A stretch of 64,000 nucleotides of DNA from CAVQWT01 sp963810815 (lineage in GTDB: Bacteria; Pseudomonadota; Gammaproteobacteria; Burkholderiales; Casimicrobiaceae). This document shows positions 12,264 to 23,556 of this stretch, piece after piece. Below the pieces are notes generated by a model that searched no databases, was not told the DNA's origin, and saw only the letters and a list, made by a program, of their open reading frames with translations. The stretch spans positions 1 through 64,000 of the forward strand of contig CAWEPB010000004.1 of NCBI GenBank assembly GCA_963810815.1, given 5' to 3'. Each line of letters starts with the position of its first letter. The stretch's first letter is position 1. A program made the translations under genes and the position numbers.

Positions 12264-13256
12264 TCAGAGCTTCGGCACGATCGAGGTGAACGCCGCGCTG
12301 GCCGTATTGCCGACTACGGCGTTGTCCTGCCCCGTACGGCCCGTCCCGCCAGCCGCAAAGCTCACGCCGGTCGCGTTGCGGGTGATGGTGTTGCCGCTGG
12401 CGTAGAAGGGGTTCGCCGTGGCCAGGACACCGGTGCCGTTGCCGGTGACGAGCGACGAAACCAGGCTGACGAACGCCGGTGCGCCGGCGTTGGCGCCGGA
12501 AACAACTCCGGTACCGTTACCCGCGACCACGATGCGGTGGACTTCGATCGAGGAGGTCCGTCCGGCCGTTGTCGGCGACGCGGATACCCCGACGGTGCCG
12601 TCGATCACCGTCGAGTTGCGGATGACCCCTGCCGTGTTGTCGGTGAGGCTGATCCCCTGATCGTTGCGCTCGAAGGCCGTGCGGTCGATGTCCACGGTCA
12701 GCGTCCCTGCCACCGAGCTTCCCCGCACGCCGGCGGCGCTGTCGCGGAAGGCCGAATTTCGGATGACGAGGTTGCCCGACCCCGACAGCGCGGCGCGCAC
12801 TCCCGCCGCCGGGGCGACGCCGGAGAACCCGGTGACCACGGTACCGTCGATGTAGAGCTTCGCGCCCGACTGGTAGTCGATGCCGATCGTGCCACCGAGA
12901 CTGTTGATCGTGAGCCCCTGCAGCGTGACGGTGCCGGCGCCCGCGGCGACGGTGATGCCGGCCCCGGCGAACACCGATACGCCGGCGTAGACCCCGGTGG
13001 GCGCGATGATCGACACCGCCTGCGAGATCACGGCGGGACCGTAGCCCGCCGAGTCGAGCACGATCACCTCGCCGCCCGCCAGCGTCTGCGCGATGGCGGC
13101 GTTGAACGAGCGGCAGGGCGCCCCGAGGCTGCAGTTGTTGGCGTCGCTGCCGCCCGAGGCGACGAACGTACGCTGCGCGGCGGCGAAGACACCGCCGGAG
13201 GCACCGATCAGCGACAGCAGCAGCGCGAACCGCGCGGCGCGGGTGCAATTCGACAT
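12264..13256 (-). CDS. Secreted right-handed parallel beta-helix protein
   Basis: The 330-residue protein has a signal peptide (MSNCTRAARFALLLSLIGAS, cleavage near VFA-AA). The mature start QRTFVASGGSDANNCSL leads into a conserved block ending GGEVIVLDSAGYG and VSIIAPTGVYAG. The rest is made of short repeats rich in Asn, Gly and Val (NGTGV, RNATGV), as expected for parallel beta-helix coils. The enzymatic role is unknown. GGAG lies nine bases upstream of the chosen ATG. The C-terminal half of the next gene upstream and the gene at 32.2 kb share the same N-terminal block, so these are paralogues. Confidence 0.85.
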   Translation of the reverse strand: MSNCTRAARFALLLSLIGASGGVFAAAQRTFVASGGSDANNCSLGAPCRSFNAAIAQTLAGGEVIVLDSAGYGPAVISQAVSIIAPTGVYAGVSVFAGAGITVAAGAGTVTLQGLTINSLGGTIGIDYQSGAKLYIDGTVVTGFSGVAPAAGVRAALSGSGNLVIRNSAFRDSAAGVRGSSVAGTLTVDIDRTAFERNDQGISLTDNTAGVIRNSTVIDGTVGVSASPTTAGRTSSIEVHRIVVAGNGTGVVSGANAGAPAFVSLVSSLVTGNGTGVLATANPFYASGNTITRNATGVSFAAGGTGRTGQDNAVVGNTASAAFTSIVPKL

Positions 13257-13300
13257 GGCTTTCTCCGGGAACGGTCCGTTGTTCATCACTGGGGCCGGGG

Positions 13301-15874
13301 TCATTGCTTGGGCACCAGCGGCCCGAAGGCGCCGTTGGCGGTGTTGTTCTGCAGGCGGTTGTCACCGCCGGTGTTGATGGTGCCGCCCGCGGCGGACAGC
13401 CCCGTCGCGTTGCGCGTCACCGTGGTATCGGTGAGGTACACCGTCCCGGCCGCGAGCGCCCCGACGCCGGTGCCGTTGCCGGAGACCATCGACCCGGTCA
13501 GGCTGACGTTGGCGGTGCCGCCGGCGCCGCCGGCGACGACGCCGGAGCCGCTGTTTCGGGTGATCGTCGAGTCGAGGAAATCGACGCGGTCGATCGCGCC
13601 GACCAGGCTCGGCGCCAGCTGCGCGCCGGTCGTGCCGCCCGCGATCGTCGTCTGGCGGAACTCGCCCGAAGCCGACCCGCCGGTGAAGCGAACGCCCGTC
13701 GTGTTGCCGTCGAACTGCGTATCCGCCACCGTGGCCTGCAACTCCGCGCCGAAGGTACCCGCGGTGCCGAACGACGCGCCGACGCCGTTGCCGCGGAACG
13801 TCGAGCCATGAATCGCCACGGTGCCCGCCATCGACAGCAGCGCGTTGAGGCCCGAAGCGGGGAAGCCGGACACCGTCGACGTTGTCGAGGTAGAGCGCGT
13901 CACCCGACTGGTAGTCGATGCCGGTGCTGCCCCCGAGCGCGTTGATCGTCAGGCCGCGCAGCGTGACCTTGCCCGATGCGGGATTCACGACGATGCCGGT
14001 GCCGGAGAACACCGACACGCCGGCATACACCCCGGGCGGCGCGATGATCGAGACCGCCTTGTTGATGACGACCGGCCCGTAGCCGGCGGAGTCGAGGACG
14101 ATGACCTCGCCGCCGATGCTGGTCTTGTTGATCGCCGCGAGGAACGATCGGCACGGCGCCACCAGACTGCACGGGATTCGCGTCGTTGCCGCCGGACGCG
14201 ACGAAGGTGCGCTGTACCAGGGCGCCCGATGTTCCGCAGGACGGGAACTTGAACGACCCGATGCGCAGCCGCCAGCCGACTGCGCTGGTGACCGGAACGT
14301 ACTCGTTGACGTACCAGAACGTGCAGTCGTCGGTCGGATCGACGTTCAGCGAGGTGTAGTCGCCCCAGCGCGCGGACGTCGTCGTCTGCGCGCCCGTGCC
14401 GTTGACGATCACGCCCTCGCCCTGCGGCATCGCGCCCAGCGGATCGGCGGCCAGACGGCCGGTGTACCAGACGCTGGGAAAGATCGACGGGGACGACGCG
14501 CTGTAGCCCAGCGCCATGTTGCCGGCGGCGTCCATCGCGACGCTGCCCATCCAGCGATGGATGCCATCGCTGGTACCCGGCGCGTACGTGCCCTGCTGGT
14601 AGATCGTCGGGGTGCCGTTCGGGTCGCGCAGTTCGTACCACCGCAGGCCGGCCATGCCGGCCGATGCCTCGACCGACTGGTTGGTCACCAGCGACTCGTG
14701 GGTCCCGTAGTTGCGGTACGCGAGCCGGTGCACGATGCGTTGGCGATAGGACAGTATGTCGATCTTCTGCGCGGTTCCCGCCTGCGGGATGCATGTGCGC
14801 GCCGACGGGGTGCACGGGAACATCGAATCGAACGCGGCCACCGGAATCGTGTTCGCGAGCACGAAGGTCGAGTTCGCCGGCGTGGCGAAGTCGGCGTTGA
14901 ACTTCCACAGCGTCAGCGCATCCTGCGGGGCGCCGTACGGGCCGCCGTCGTCCATCGACCCCAGGTAGTAGTGCGGCGACCCGGGCGGCGGCAGCACGGA
15001 GCCGTCGATGTCCGCCGGCTGCAGGCCGTCACCGGTGTTGTACGGCGTGCCGCCGGGCGGGACGAGGAACGAGATCACCTGCGCCGCGGGGTTGCCGGCG
15101 ATCAGTTGCGCGCGGTTCAGCGCGTAGACGCCGATGCCGGCGAAGGCCGTGCCGCCTGCAAACTCGCGCGTTGCGAAGTAATACGCATTCGATCCCACGC
15201 CGAGTTTCGGATAGTCGGGGAAGTTCGTTCCGGTCGAGAGCGCGTACCGGTAGTAGCTGCCCGTCGGATCCGACGACGTCGAGATCGCGACGCAGACAAA
15301 GTAGGTGGGACCGGCCGACGTGAACTGGGTCAGGATCCAGCGGTCGGCGAACTGGTCGTGGACGACGATCGGATCGCCCGAGTTCTCGTTCTGGCAGGCC
15401 CCGCCGAACCCAGCCCACAGACGTGTTGTTGAGCGCCGGGCCATACAGCGACGTCCCCGACTTGTTGAAAATCTGGAACGACAGGTTGCTCATCGCGACG
15501 TAATGGTTCGGCCCCACGTCGCCGACGGGATCCGGCGGGGCGACGTTCGAAATGTTCGGCGGACCGTCGAAGCTGACACCCGGCGCCGGCATCTCGCCCG
15601 CGCCGACCTGGGACTGCACGACGGTGTCGACACCCTGGGGCCCCAGCGGGCCTTCGAGGCCGGTATCCAGGTCCAGCGGCGCGCGCGGCACCGCGTCCGT
15701 CCTGGGCGCGACCGGCGGAATCGAACGCAGCGGTGGCGACACGTCGAACTGCACCGGCGTGCTCGCGCCGCGGAAGAGCCCTCGAGTTGCCGTGGCGGGA
15801 ACGTCGGCGGCGAGCGCGATTTGCGCGGCGAACGCCGCGGCGATCGCAGCGACGGCAAACGGAGTGCGGTTCAT
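13301..15874 (-). pseudogene. Large secreted protein: unknown N-terminal domain plus beta-helix domain, interrupted by three +1 shifts
   Basis: The start MNRTPFAVAAIAAAFAAQIA is a signal peptide. It is followed by about 460 residues of a secreted domain of unknown function (GDVGPNHYVAMSN, DPTGSYYRYAL, WGDYTSLNVDP). The C-terminal part repeats the QRTFVASGGNDAN...PCRSF...GGEVIVLDSAGYG block of the neighbouring gene and ends in beta-helix repeats. The open frame changes three times, near 15420 (before WAGFGGACQNE), 14170 (before CSLVAPCRSF) and 13885 (after ALYLDNV). Each change needs removal of one base. Restored length would be about 856 residues. It could be an intact gene with sequence errors, given the same kind of shift in rpoS, or a true pseudogene. 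Confidence 0.75.
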
Positions 15875-16093
15875 GCGTGGTCGTCCTCGGGCGGGCCCCG
15901 CGGCGCGACGGTCCGTGGCTCGGAACCGGCGTCGGCGGAGCGGAAAGTGGCGCAAACGTAGCATTTTCCGAAGCGACCTGCCAACACCCCCGTGTCGCGC
16001 GGGCGCGGTGCGCCGAGGATCGCCGCGGGTCCGGCCCCGGCACCGCGCTTCGGGCCCCGGCGCGCGGCGCCTGTGGGCCGGTCACCCCGATGA

Positions 16094-16118
16094 GGCCCCC
16101 GGATCGGCGCCGGGGGCC
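16094..16118 (-). terminator. GC-rich hairpin after cbbY (weak terminator candidate)
   Basis: A nine-base perfect stem GGCCCCCGG/CCGGGGGCC with a seven-base loop lies four bases beyond the cbbY stop. No T-tract follows on the minus strand, so it may only stabilise the 3' end of the message. Confidence 0.35.
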
Positions 16119-16121
16119 CGG

Positions 16122-16928
16122 TCACGATTCGCGCCGCCCGCTCGGGGCGAGCGCGATGCAGCGCGCGAGCGCGGCGAGGTCGAGCATCGGGCCGCCCACG
16201 CGCGCCGCCGCGCGACCGGTCAACGGCTGATCGGCATCGCCCAGCGAAGGCAGCACGAGGTCGGCCGCGCGGAGATCATCGCCGCGGGTCCAGCGGTTCG
16301 GGGTCGCCACGGTGAACAGCCCGGCCGCCTTGGCCGCCGCGACGCCCAGCGCCGAGTCCTCGAAGGCGACCGCCCCGTCCGGACCAAGCGACAGCCGGGA
16401 CAAGGCGATTTCGTAGATGTCGGGCGCGGGCTTCTTGCGCGGCGCGTCGTCGCCGGCGGCGATCACTGCGAACCAGCCCGGAGCGTCGGCGCCGAGGGTC
16501 GTGGCCAGCAGCGCCTCGATGTTCTCCGACGTCGTCGTCGACGCGATCGCAAGCCGCAGCCCGGCGGCCCTCGCCTCGGCGACCAGGCGCCGCACGCCGG
16601 CACGCAGCGGCACGGCTCCGGCCCGGATGCGCCGCGTGTAGTGCGCCGTCTTGCAGCGATGGAGCTCCGGGATCCGGGCGCGGAGCTCGTCGCGCCGCTC
16701 GGGCGCGAGGTCCAGCGTATCGATGTACGTGCCGAGGCGCTCCTTGCCGCCGGTGGTCTTCAGCAACACCGCGTAGCGTTCCCGGCCCCAGCGCCAGGGC
16801 AGGCCCTGTTCGGCGAACGCATCGTTGAATGCCAGGCGGTGGGCCTCCTCCGTGTCGGCCAGGGTGCCGTCGACGTCGAAGATCAGCGCCTGCAGATTTC
16901 CGGGGCTCGATCGAAAGTGCATGTCCAT
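16122..16928 (-). CDS. cbbY: CbbY-type HAD phosphatase
   Basis: CbbY proteins are HAD-superfamily sugar phosphatases. The characterised one removes the inhibitory xylulose-1,5-bisphosphate made by Rubisco. The 268-residue product has HAD motif I FDVDGTLADTEE (near residue 16), the CbbY-specific TTGGKER (near residue 55), motif II IASTTT and motif III/IV KKPAPDIYEIAL with FEDSALG. The TGGKER block favours CbbY over phosphoglycolate phosphatase. Two closely spaced ATGs (16928 and 16922) are possible starts. No Calvin-cycle genes are seen nearby, so its physiological partner is unknown. Confidence 0.85.
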   Translation of the reverse strand: MDMHFRSSPGNLQALIFDVDGTLADTEEAHRLAFNDAFAEQGLPWRWGRERYAVLLKTTGGKERLGTYIDTLDLAPERRDELRARIPELHRCKTAHYTRRIRAGAVPLRAGVRRLVAEARAAGLRLAIASTTTSENIEALLATTLGADAPGWFAVIAAGDDAPRKKPAPDIYEIALSRLSLGPDGAVAFEDSALGVAAAKAAGLFTVATPNRWTRGDDLRAADLVLPSLGDADQPLTGRAAARVGGPMLDLAALARCIALAPSGRRES

Positions 16929-18295
16929 GCGATCCTTGCAGCCGGCGACGCCCGAGACGGAGCGTCCCATCCGGCCTGCGCCAAGGAGGTTAGCATCGAA
17001 CCGAGCCCGACGACTTCGCTTCCCGCCGACCATCCCGATCGCCGCGCGCTGGCCGACGAGGTCCACGCGCGGCCGTACGAGGCGCTGGACACCCCCGAGC
17101 GCGCGACCTGCGTCGCCGTCCAGGTCGACGCCGACGACCGCGAACGCGAGCGGGCGCATCTCGCGTCGCTGTGCGAGCGATTCGGGGCGGCGCCGCCGCG
17201 GGCGGAGGCGATTCACTTCGTCGTCCGCCTGGGACCGCTGCGCCTCAAGTGGGAGCGGCACTCGGAGTTCTCCTCGTACACGGTGTTCGCGCCGGGCAGG
17301 AGTGCGCGCCCGTTCGGCGAGCCGGCGAGTTCGCTGCTGCCCCCGGGCTGGCTCGATGCCATCCCCGGGCGCACGCTGTTCGCCGGCCATGCCAAGCTGA
17401 TCCGCGGTGCGGACGGGCCGCCGGATCCGGTGTTCCTCGCCGACCACTTCGACGGCAACGTCGTCGTCGGCGGCGAGATCGGCGACGGAGCCGGGGTCGC
17501 CTGCACCGATTTCCGCATCCACGCCGACGGCTACGCGCGCTTCCTGGTGCTCGACCGCAGCCTCACGCCACGGCAGGCGGGACGGATGATGCAGCGGCTG
17601 TTCGAGATCGAGGCGTACCGGATGATGGCGCTGCTGGCGCTTCCGGTCGCGCGGCGGCAGGGTCCGCGGATCGTCGCGATCGAGCGCTCGCTCGCCGGAC
17701 TGATCGAGCACATCGCGCGCGCCGACGGCGCCGACGAGGCGCTGCTCGGCGAATTGACCGCGCTGGCCGCGCAGGTCGAGAGCGCGCTGGTCGCCAGCCA
17801 GTACCGCTTCGGCGCGAGCGGCGCCTACTACGAGCTGGTGCGGGCGCGGATCGCCGAACTGCGCGAGCGTCGCATCCCCGGCATGCAGACGATCGACGAA
17901 TTCATGACCCGCCGCCTCGGACCGGCGATGGCGACCTGCACGTCGATGTCGCGGCGCCTGCACGACCTGTCGGAGCGCGTCGCGCGCGCGAGCAGCCTGC
18001 TTTCCACCCGCGTCGAGATCGCGCGCGAGCGACAGAACCAGGTGCTGCTGGGGTCGATGGACCGCCGTGCACGCCTGCAGCTTCGGTTGCAGCAGACGGT
18101 GGAAGGACTCTCGGTCGCCGCGGTCACCTACTACGTCGTCGGCCTGGTCGGCTACGCGGTGAAGGGGCTGAAGGCCGGCGGCCTGCACGTCGACACCGAC
18201 CTCGCGTCCGGCGCGGCGATCCCCGTCGTGGCGGCGCTGGTCGCGTTCGCCGTGCACCGCGCCCGCCGGCGGATCAACGCCGGCGCCACCGACCG

Positions 18296-19273
<978 letters not shown>

Positions 19274-19484
19274 GTCGTCCTCGCCTGCGCAATGGTGCAA
19301 AGCGGCACAGCATAGCCCCGGCCGGAGGCGAGGAAAAGGACCGATTGGATCGGTCGATATAGCCGGAGTGAAGGCTCCGACCCTGCCCCGACCCGGGCCG
19401 CCGGACGAACGCGCGGCGCCGCGCCGGAATTTCCGCGGGAATCGGCTTCCCGCAACCGCAGATGCCCCGCCGCCGGCGAACCCG

Positions 19485-20855
19485 CTATGCGGTCTCCTTC
19501 ACCGAAGGCAGCCCGGCGAGCGCCATCGCCAGCTCGGCCTCGTCGTAATCGAGGTCCTGCAGCTTGCCGCCGAAGTAGTCGATGTACGCCTGCATGTCGA
19601 AGTGGCCGTGGCCGCAGAGGTTGAACAGGATCGCGCGCGACACGCCGTCCTCGCGGCAGCGGATCGCCTCGTCGATCGCGCCCCGGACCGCGTGGTTGGC
19701 TTCGGGCGCCGGCAGGATGCCCTCGGCGCGGGCGAACTGCACGCCCGCCTCGAACACCTTGCCCTGGTGGTACGCGGTCGCGCCGATGAGGCCCAGCTCC
19801 TTCAGGTGCGACACCAGCGGCGCCATGCCGTGATAGCGCAGGCCGCCGGCGTGGAATCCCGGCGGCGTGAACGTCGAGCCCAGCGTGTGCATCTTGGTGA
19901 GCGGCGTGAGATGCGCGGTGTCGCCGAAATCGTAGGCGTAGGTGCCGCGCGTGAGGCTGGGGCACGCGGCCGGCTCGACGGCGACGATGTCGACCTTGCG
20001 CCCGCCGCGCAGCTGCGCGCCGAGGAACGGGAACGCGATGCCGGCGAAATTGGAGCCGCCGCCGGTGCAGCCGACGATGACGTCCGGGTAGTCGTCGGCC
20101 ATTTCCATCTGCGCCATCGCTTCCTGCCCGATCACCGTCTGGTGCAGCAGCACGTGGTTCAGCACGCTGCCGAGCGCGTACTTGGCGTCGTCGCTCTGCG
20201 CGGCGACCTCGACCGCCTCGGAGATCGCGATGCCGAGACTGCCCGGGTGATCGGCGCGCTGCGCGAGGATGGCGCGGCCCGACTGCGTCTCGTTCGACGG
20301 CGACGCGATGCACCGCGCGCCGTAGGTTTCCATCAGCGCGCGCCGGTACGGCTTCTGGTCGTACGACACGCGCACCATGAACACCTGGACGTCGAGTCCG
20401 AACAGCGTCCCGGCGAACGCCAGCGAGCTGCCCCACTGGCCCGCTCCCGTCTCGGTGATCAGCCGCTTGACGCCGGCTTCCTTGTTGTAGAACGCCTGCG
20501 CGACCGCCGTGTTGGGCTTGTGGCTGCCGGCAGGCGACACGCCCTCGTACTTGTAGTAGATGCGCGCCGGCGTCTGCAGCACCTTCTCGAGCCGCCGCGC
20601 GCGGTACAGCGGCGTCGGCCGCCATTGCCGGTAGACGTCGCGGACCGGACCGGGGATCTCGACCTCGCGCTCGGTCGTGACCTCCTGCATGATCAGCGCC
20701 ATCGGAAACAGCGGCGCGAGGTCGTCGGGACCGAGCGGCTTCAGCGTGCCCGGGTGCAATGGCGGCGGCAGCGGCTTCGGCAGGTCGGCCTGCAGGTTGT
20801 ACCAGAACTTCGGGATCCTCGATTCGTCGAGGACGTACTTGACGGTGTCGTTCAT
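19485..20855 (-). CDS. TrpB2-type tryptophan synthase beta-like enzyme
   Basis: A PLP enzyme of the TrpB2 subfamily, expected to join indole and serine, often without a TrpA partner. The 456-residue product carries an N-terminal extension typical of TrpB2 (MNDTVKYVLDESRIPKFWYN). The PLP lysine is K113 in AGSHKPNTA, followed by ETGAGQWGSS and the glycine loop GCTGGGSNFAGIAFPF. No trpA lies nearby, which fits TrpB2. The ATG at 20853-20855 opens the conserved N-terminus. The upstream extension is not conserved-looking. Confidence 0.9.
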   Translation of the reverse strand: MNDTVKYVLDESRIPKFWYNLQADLPKPLPPPLHPGTLKPLGPDDLAPLFPMALIMQEVTTEREVEIPGPVRDVYRQWRPTPLYRARRLEKVLQTPARIYYKYEGVSPAGSHKPNTAVAQAFYNKEAGVKRLITETGAGQWGSSLAFAGTLFGLDVQVFMVRVSYDQKPYRRALMETYGARCIASPSNETQSGRAILAQRADHPGSLGIAISEAVEVAAQSDDAKYALGSVLNHVLLHQTVIGQEAMAQMEMADDYPDVIVGCTGGGSNFAGIAFPFLGAQLRGGRKVDIVAVEPAACPSLTRGTYAYDFGDTAHLTPLTKMHTLGSTFTPPGFHAGGLRYHGMAPLVSHLKELGLIGATAYHQGKVFEAGVQFARAEGILPAPEANHAVRGAIDEAIRCREDGVSRAILFNLCGHGHFDMQAYIDYFGGKLQDLDYDEAELAMALAGLPSVKETA

Positions 20856-21179
20856 GCTGCCCCCATGCGCGCCGGAACGGCCGCTTCGTGGAGGAAGCGG
20901 CGAAAAGAGCAAGTCTAGCGCGCCGGCGCCCTCGGATCTGCGGCGCGACATGCCGCTCTCCACCCGCATTGATCGGGATCAATTTCGCCGCTTTGCCGGA
21001 AAGCGCAGTGTCGGTTCGCCATCCTGGGCACAAGCAACCCCCGCGACGCGCGCTCGGAGCTTGCGAGCGGCGGCCTGTTCCACCTTGGTACGGCGGACAG
21101 ACTTGGCACTGTCTGGCCCTGCCATCTGGAGCTATCATGAGCAAGCCAACATGATCAGCGTATCGCAGACGGGAGGCCG
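20856..21179. other. Divergent intergenic region with an FNR-type site
   Basis: This 324-base gap between the divergent TrpB2 and DUF362 genes holds no credible gene. The only clear feature is the FNR-type palindrome at 20969. A GGGAGG ribosome-binding site precedes the DUF362 ATG. Confidence 0.6.
20969..20982. promoter_or_regulatory. FNR/ANR-type binding site
   Basis: TTGATCGGGATCAA matches the FNR consensus TTGAT-N4-ATCAA at every defined base. It is about 114 bases from the TrpB2 start and 198 from the DUF362 start. Direction of control is unclear because no convincing -10 lies at the canonical distance on either side. Confidence 0.6.
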
Positions 21180-22187
21180 ATGATGAATCGCAGGGAGTTC
21201 ATCCGCAACGCAACCGGCATTTCGGGAGCGCTGGTGACCCCCGCCCTGGCAGGCGGCCTCGAACTCCCCACGGCTGGGGCGCCCACCGCGCGCGTGGCCT
21301 TCGTGAAGACGATGGATCGGTCCGCCGGCGTCGCCACCGCAATCGACGTCCTTGGAGTCGGGCGTTTCAACGGCAAGGACCTCTTCGTCAAGCCGAATTT
21401 CAACAGCGCCGACAAGCCGCCCGGCTCCACGCATGAAGACACGCTGGCCGCGCTGCTGAGAAAGCTCAGGGCCCTGGGCGCCGGTCCTCTGACCATAGGC
21501 GACCGCAGCGGCATGGGCGATACCCGCGAGGTGATGGAGCAGAAGCGGGTGTTCCACATGGCAAAGGAATTCGATGCCAAGGTCGTTGTCCTCGACGAGC
21601 TGGGAGCGGACGACTGGGAGCTGTTCAGGCCGCCGGACGGTCATTGGCAGCAGGGATTCGCGCTGCCCCGGATGGTGGGCAAGGCAGGAGGCGTTGTCCA
21701 GACGTGCTGCCTGAAGACCCATCGCTACGGTGGCCATTTCACGCTGTCGCTGAAGAACTCCGTGGGCCTGGTGGCGAAGCGCGTCCCTGGCAACCCCTAC
21801 GACTTCATGCGGGAACTGCACAACTCGCCGCATCAGCGCCGCATGATCGCCGAGGTCAACGCGGCGTATCGCCCTGAATTGATCGTCCTCGACGGCGTTG
21901 AAGCGTTCGTGACCGGCGGTCCCGACCGGGGCAAACTGGTCGATGCCGGCGTGGTGCTGGCGGGCACCGACCGCATCGCGGTCGATGCCGTGGGCGTGGC
22001 CTTGCTGCGCTATTTCGGGACCACGCCCGAAGTCAGCCGAGGCGCCATCTTCGAGCAGGAACAGATCGCCCGGGCGGTGCAGTTGGGGCTCGGGGTCGGC
22101 GGGCCCCGCCAGATCGCGCTGGTGACCGGCGATGAAGAGAGCGCCGACTTCGCGAGGAAGGTCAGGGCAATCCTCGACGGTGCGTAG
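21180..22187 (+). CDS. Tat-type exported DUF362 domain protein
   Basis: The 335-residue protein begins MMNRREFIRNATG, a twin-arginine-like signal with a short hydrophobic region ending near PALAGG. The body is a DUF362 domain: KPNFNSADKPPGSTHED near residue 70, an internal CCLKTHRYGGHFTLSLKNSVG block around 180 and the VDAVGVALLR segment near 270. No CxxCxxC ferredoxin clusters are present, unlike many longer DUF362 proteins. The domain is often linked to iron-sulfur or redox proteins but has no settled activity. GGGAGG lies upstream of the ATG, with a second ATG one codon later. Confidence 0.85.
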   Translation: MMNRREFIRNATGISGALVTPALAGGLELPTAGAPTARVAFVKTMDRSAGVATAIDVLGVGRFNGKDLFVKPNFNSADKPPGSTHEDTLAALLRKLRALGAGPLTIGDRSGMGDTREVMEQKRVFHMAKEFDAKVVVLDELGADDWELFRPPDGHWQQGFALPRMVGKAGGVVQTCCLKTHRYGGHFTLSLKNSVGLVAKRVPGNPYDFMRELHNSPHQRRMIAEVNAAYRPELIVLDGVEAFVTGGPDRGKLVDAGVVLAGTDRIAVDAVGVALLRYFGTTPEVSRGAIFEQEQIARAVQLGLGVGGPRQIALVTGDEESADFARKVRAILDGA

Positions 22188-22196
22188 CCCGCGTAG

Positions 22197-23415
22197 CTAG
22201 AACAATATGCCGAACAGCGTCTTCACCAGTTCCTCCAGCGGCATCATGGTGAGCAACAACGGGACGATCGGCACCAGGGTCGCGGCCCCGAGTCGGAGGA
22301 TGGCATCTCTCGTTATCGGCGCGATGCGCATGGTCCGCACCACCTCGTAGCTGTTTCCCAGGTCCGCGAGCGACTGGATGTCGGCGCTGCCCACCAACGG
22401 CTCGTCGACGGGGGCATTGCCGCGCACCCACTTGGCGTCGAATTCACGCACATAACGCTCGGCCAGCGTCCCGTATTCGCGCAGCCCCGTACGCTTCGCC
22501 TGCGCAAGCTGAAACGTGAACGCCAGCAGCGGGCCCAGCAGCGCCGCCACCACGAAGACGACCATGATGGCGATCTCGACCTTGAAGTCGGTCAGCGAGG
22601 CGCCGAGAAAGAAAATGCGGTTGGCGATCAGCCCGGCGAGCATTGCGCCGTGGGCGACGGCGAGCACTGCAAAGGCATAGGCGGTATTGGCCAGAAACCC
22701 CAGGCCGCCGAGCCGATCCGGATGCGTGGGCACCAGGCTCAACTCGATGCGTGATACCTGCCAGAGAAAGCGCGCCCAGACGAACAATCGAAAATACCAG
22801 CGGCAAAGCAGGAACTGGAAGACCGGAAGGCTCACGTAGCCGTACCACAATCCCGCCAGCGAGAGGACCGAGCCGTCCGCCGAGGGGGTCGCGTACCAGG
22901 TCGCGGCGTCGAGCGCCAGGTACTGGCGCCAGACAACCAGAATGCCGAACCCGTAGACGACGGCAATCAGCAGCACCTCGGCGAGTGCGGAATTGCGCAG
23001 TCGAAATGCCGAAGCGACCGCCGCCTCGAAGCGCGGAATGCCGCTTTCGGGTATCACGTTCCGTTCCAGGAAGAGCTGCAACAGGGGGCGCAACCGTCGG
23101 TGCACCACGAGTTCGGCCGCAATCAGAAGGGGAAGCGTCACCAGATAGCGAACGTGGACTTCCACGTCGAACAGGAACGGGACGGCCACGCCGCCGCCAA
23201 GCAGGCTGTCCTTCCAGCGTGGACAGCAGCAGGAGCGGCAGCCAGGCGAAGAGCGCGATGACGACGACCCGGCGGCGGATCATCAGCATGGCATCGTCGG
23301 AAAGGTGCGCCCGTCGCAGAAGCTGGAAGAGCGGGCCACCCAGGACAAGCGAAAAGTCCGGCGGGTGCCGGAACCAGTCCGTCTCGGGGCCGGATGCGGA
23401 TGGCTGGCGATTCAC
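22197..23415 (-). CDS. Polytopic membrane protein of unknown function (one +1 shift)
   Basis: From a GTG at 23413-23415 with GGAG upstream the frame reads VNRQPSASGPETDWFRHPPDF and a first hydrophobic segment (RVVVIALFAWLPLLLLSTLEG). Near 23208 the frame must move by one base to continue LLGGGVAVPFLFDVEVHVRY. At least five further membrane segments follow (for example YLVTLPLLIAAELVV, VLLIAVVYGFGILVVW, IAIMVVFVVAALLGPLLAF). Restored length is about 405 residues. I do not recognise a characterised family. The shift resembles the others in this window and is probably a sequence error. It ends nine bases from the convergent DUF362 gene. Confidence 0.7.
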
Positions 23416-23556
23416 CTTGATTCTCCCTGCCGGTGCCCACGACGCGCGCACGGGGCAGTCCGTGTCCTGGCGGTGCACGGCCGCCAGCCGATCGCGATCC
23501 TGCAACCGCCATCCGCGCGGGGACGACGGCGAGATCGAGTCAGGCGCCGTCTCATT

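Noticed and set aside
15552..16994. An upstream extension of the DUF3422 frame using a distant start
   Set aside because: It would run antisense through all of cbbY and has no DUF3422-like content. The AAGGAGG next to ATC explains the start better.
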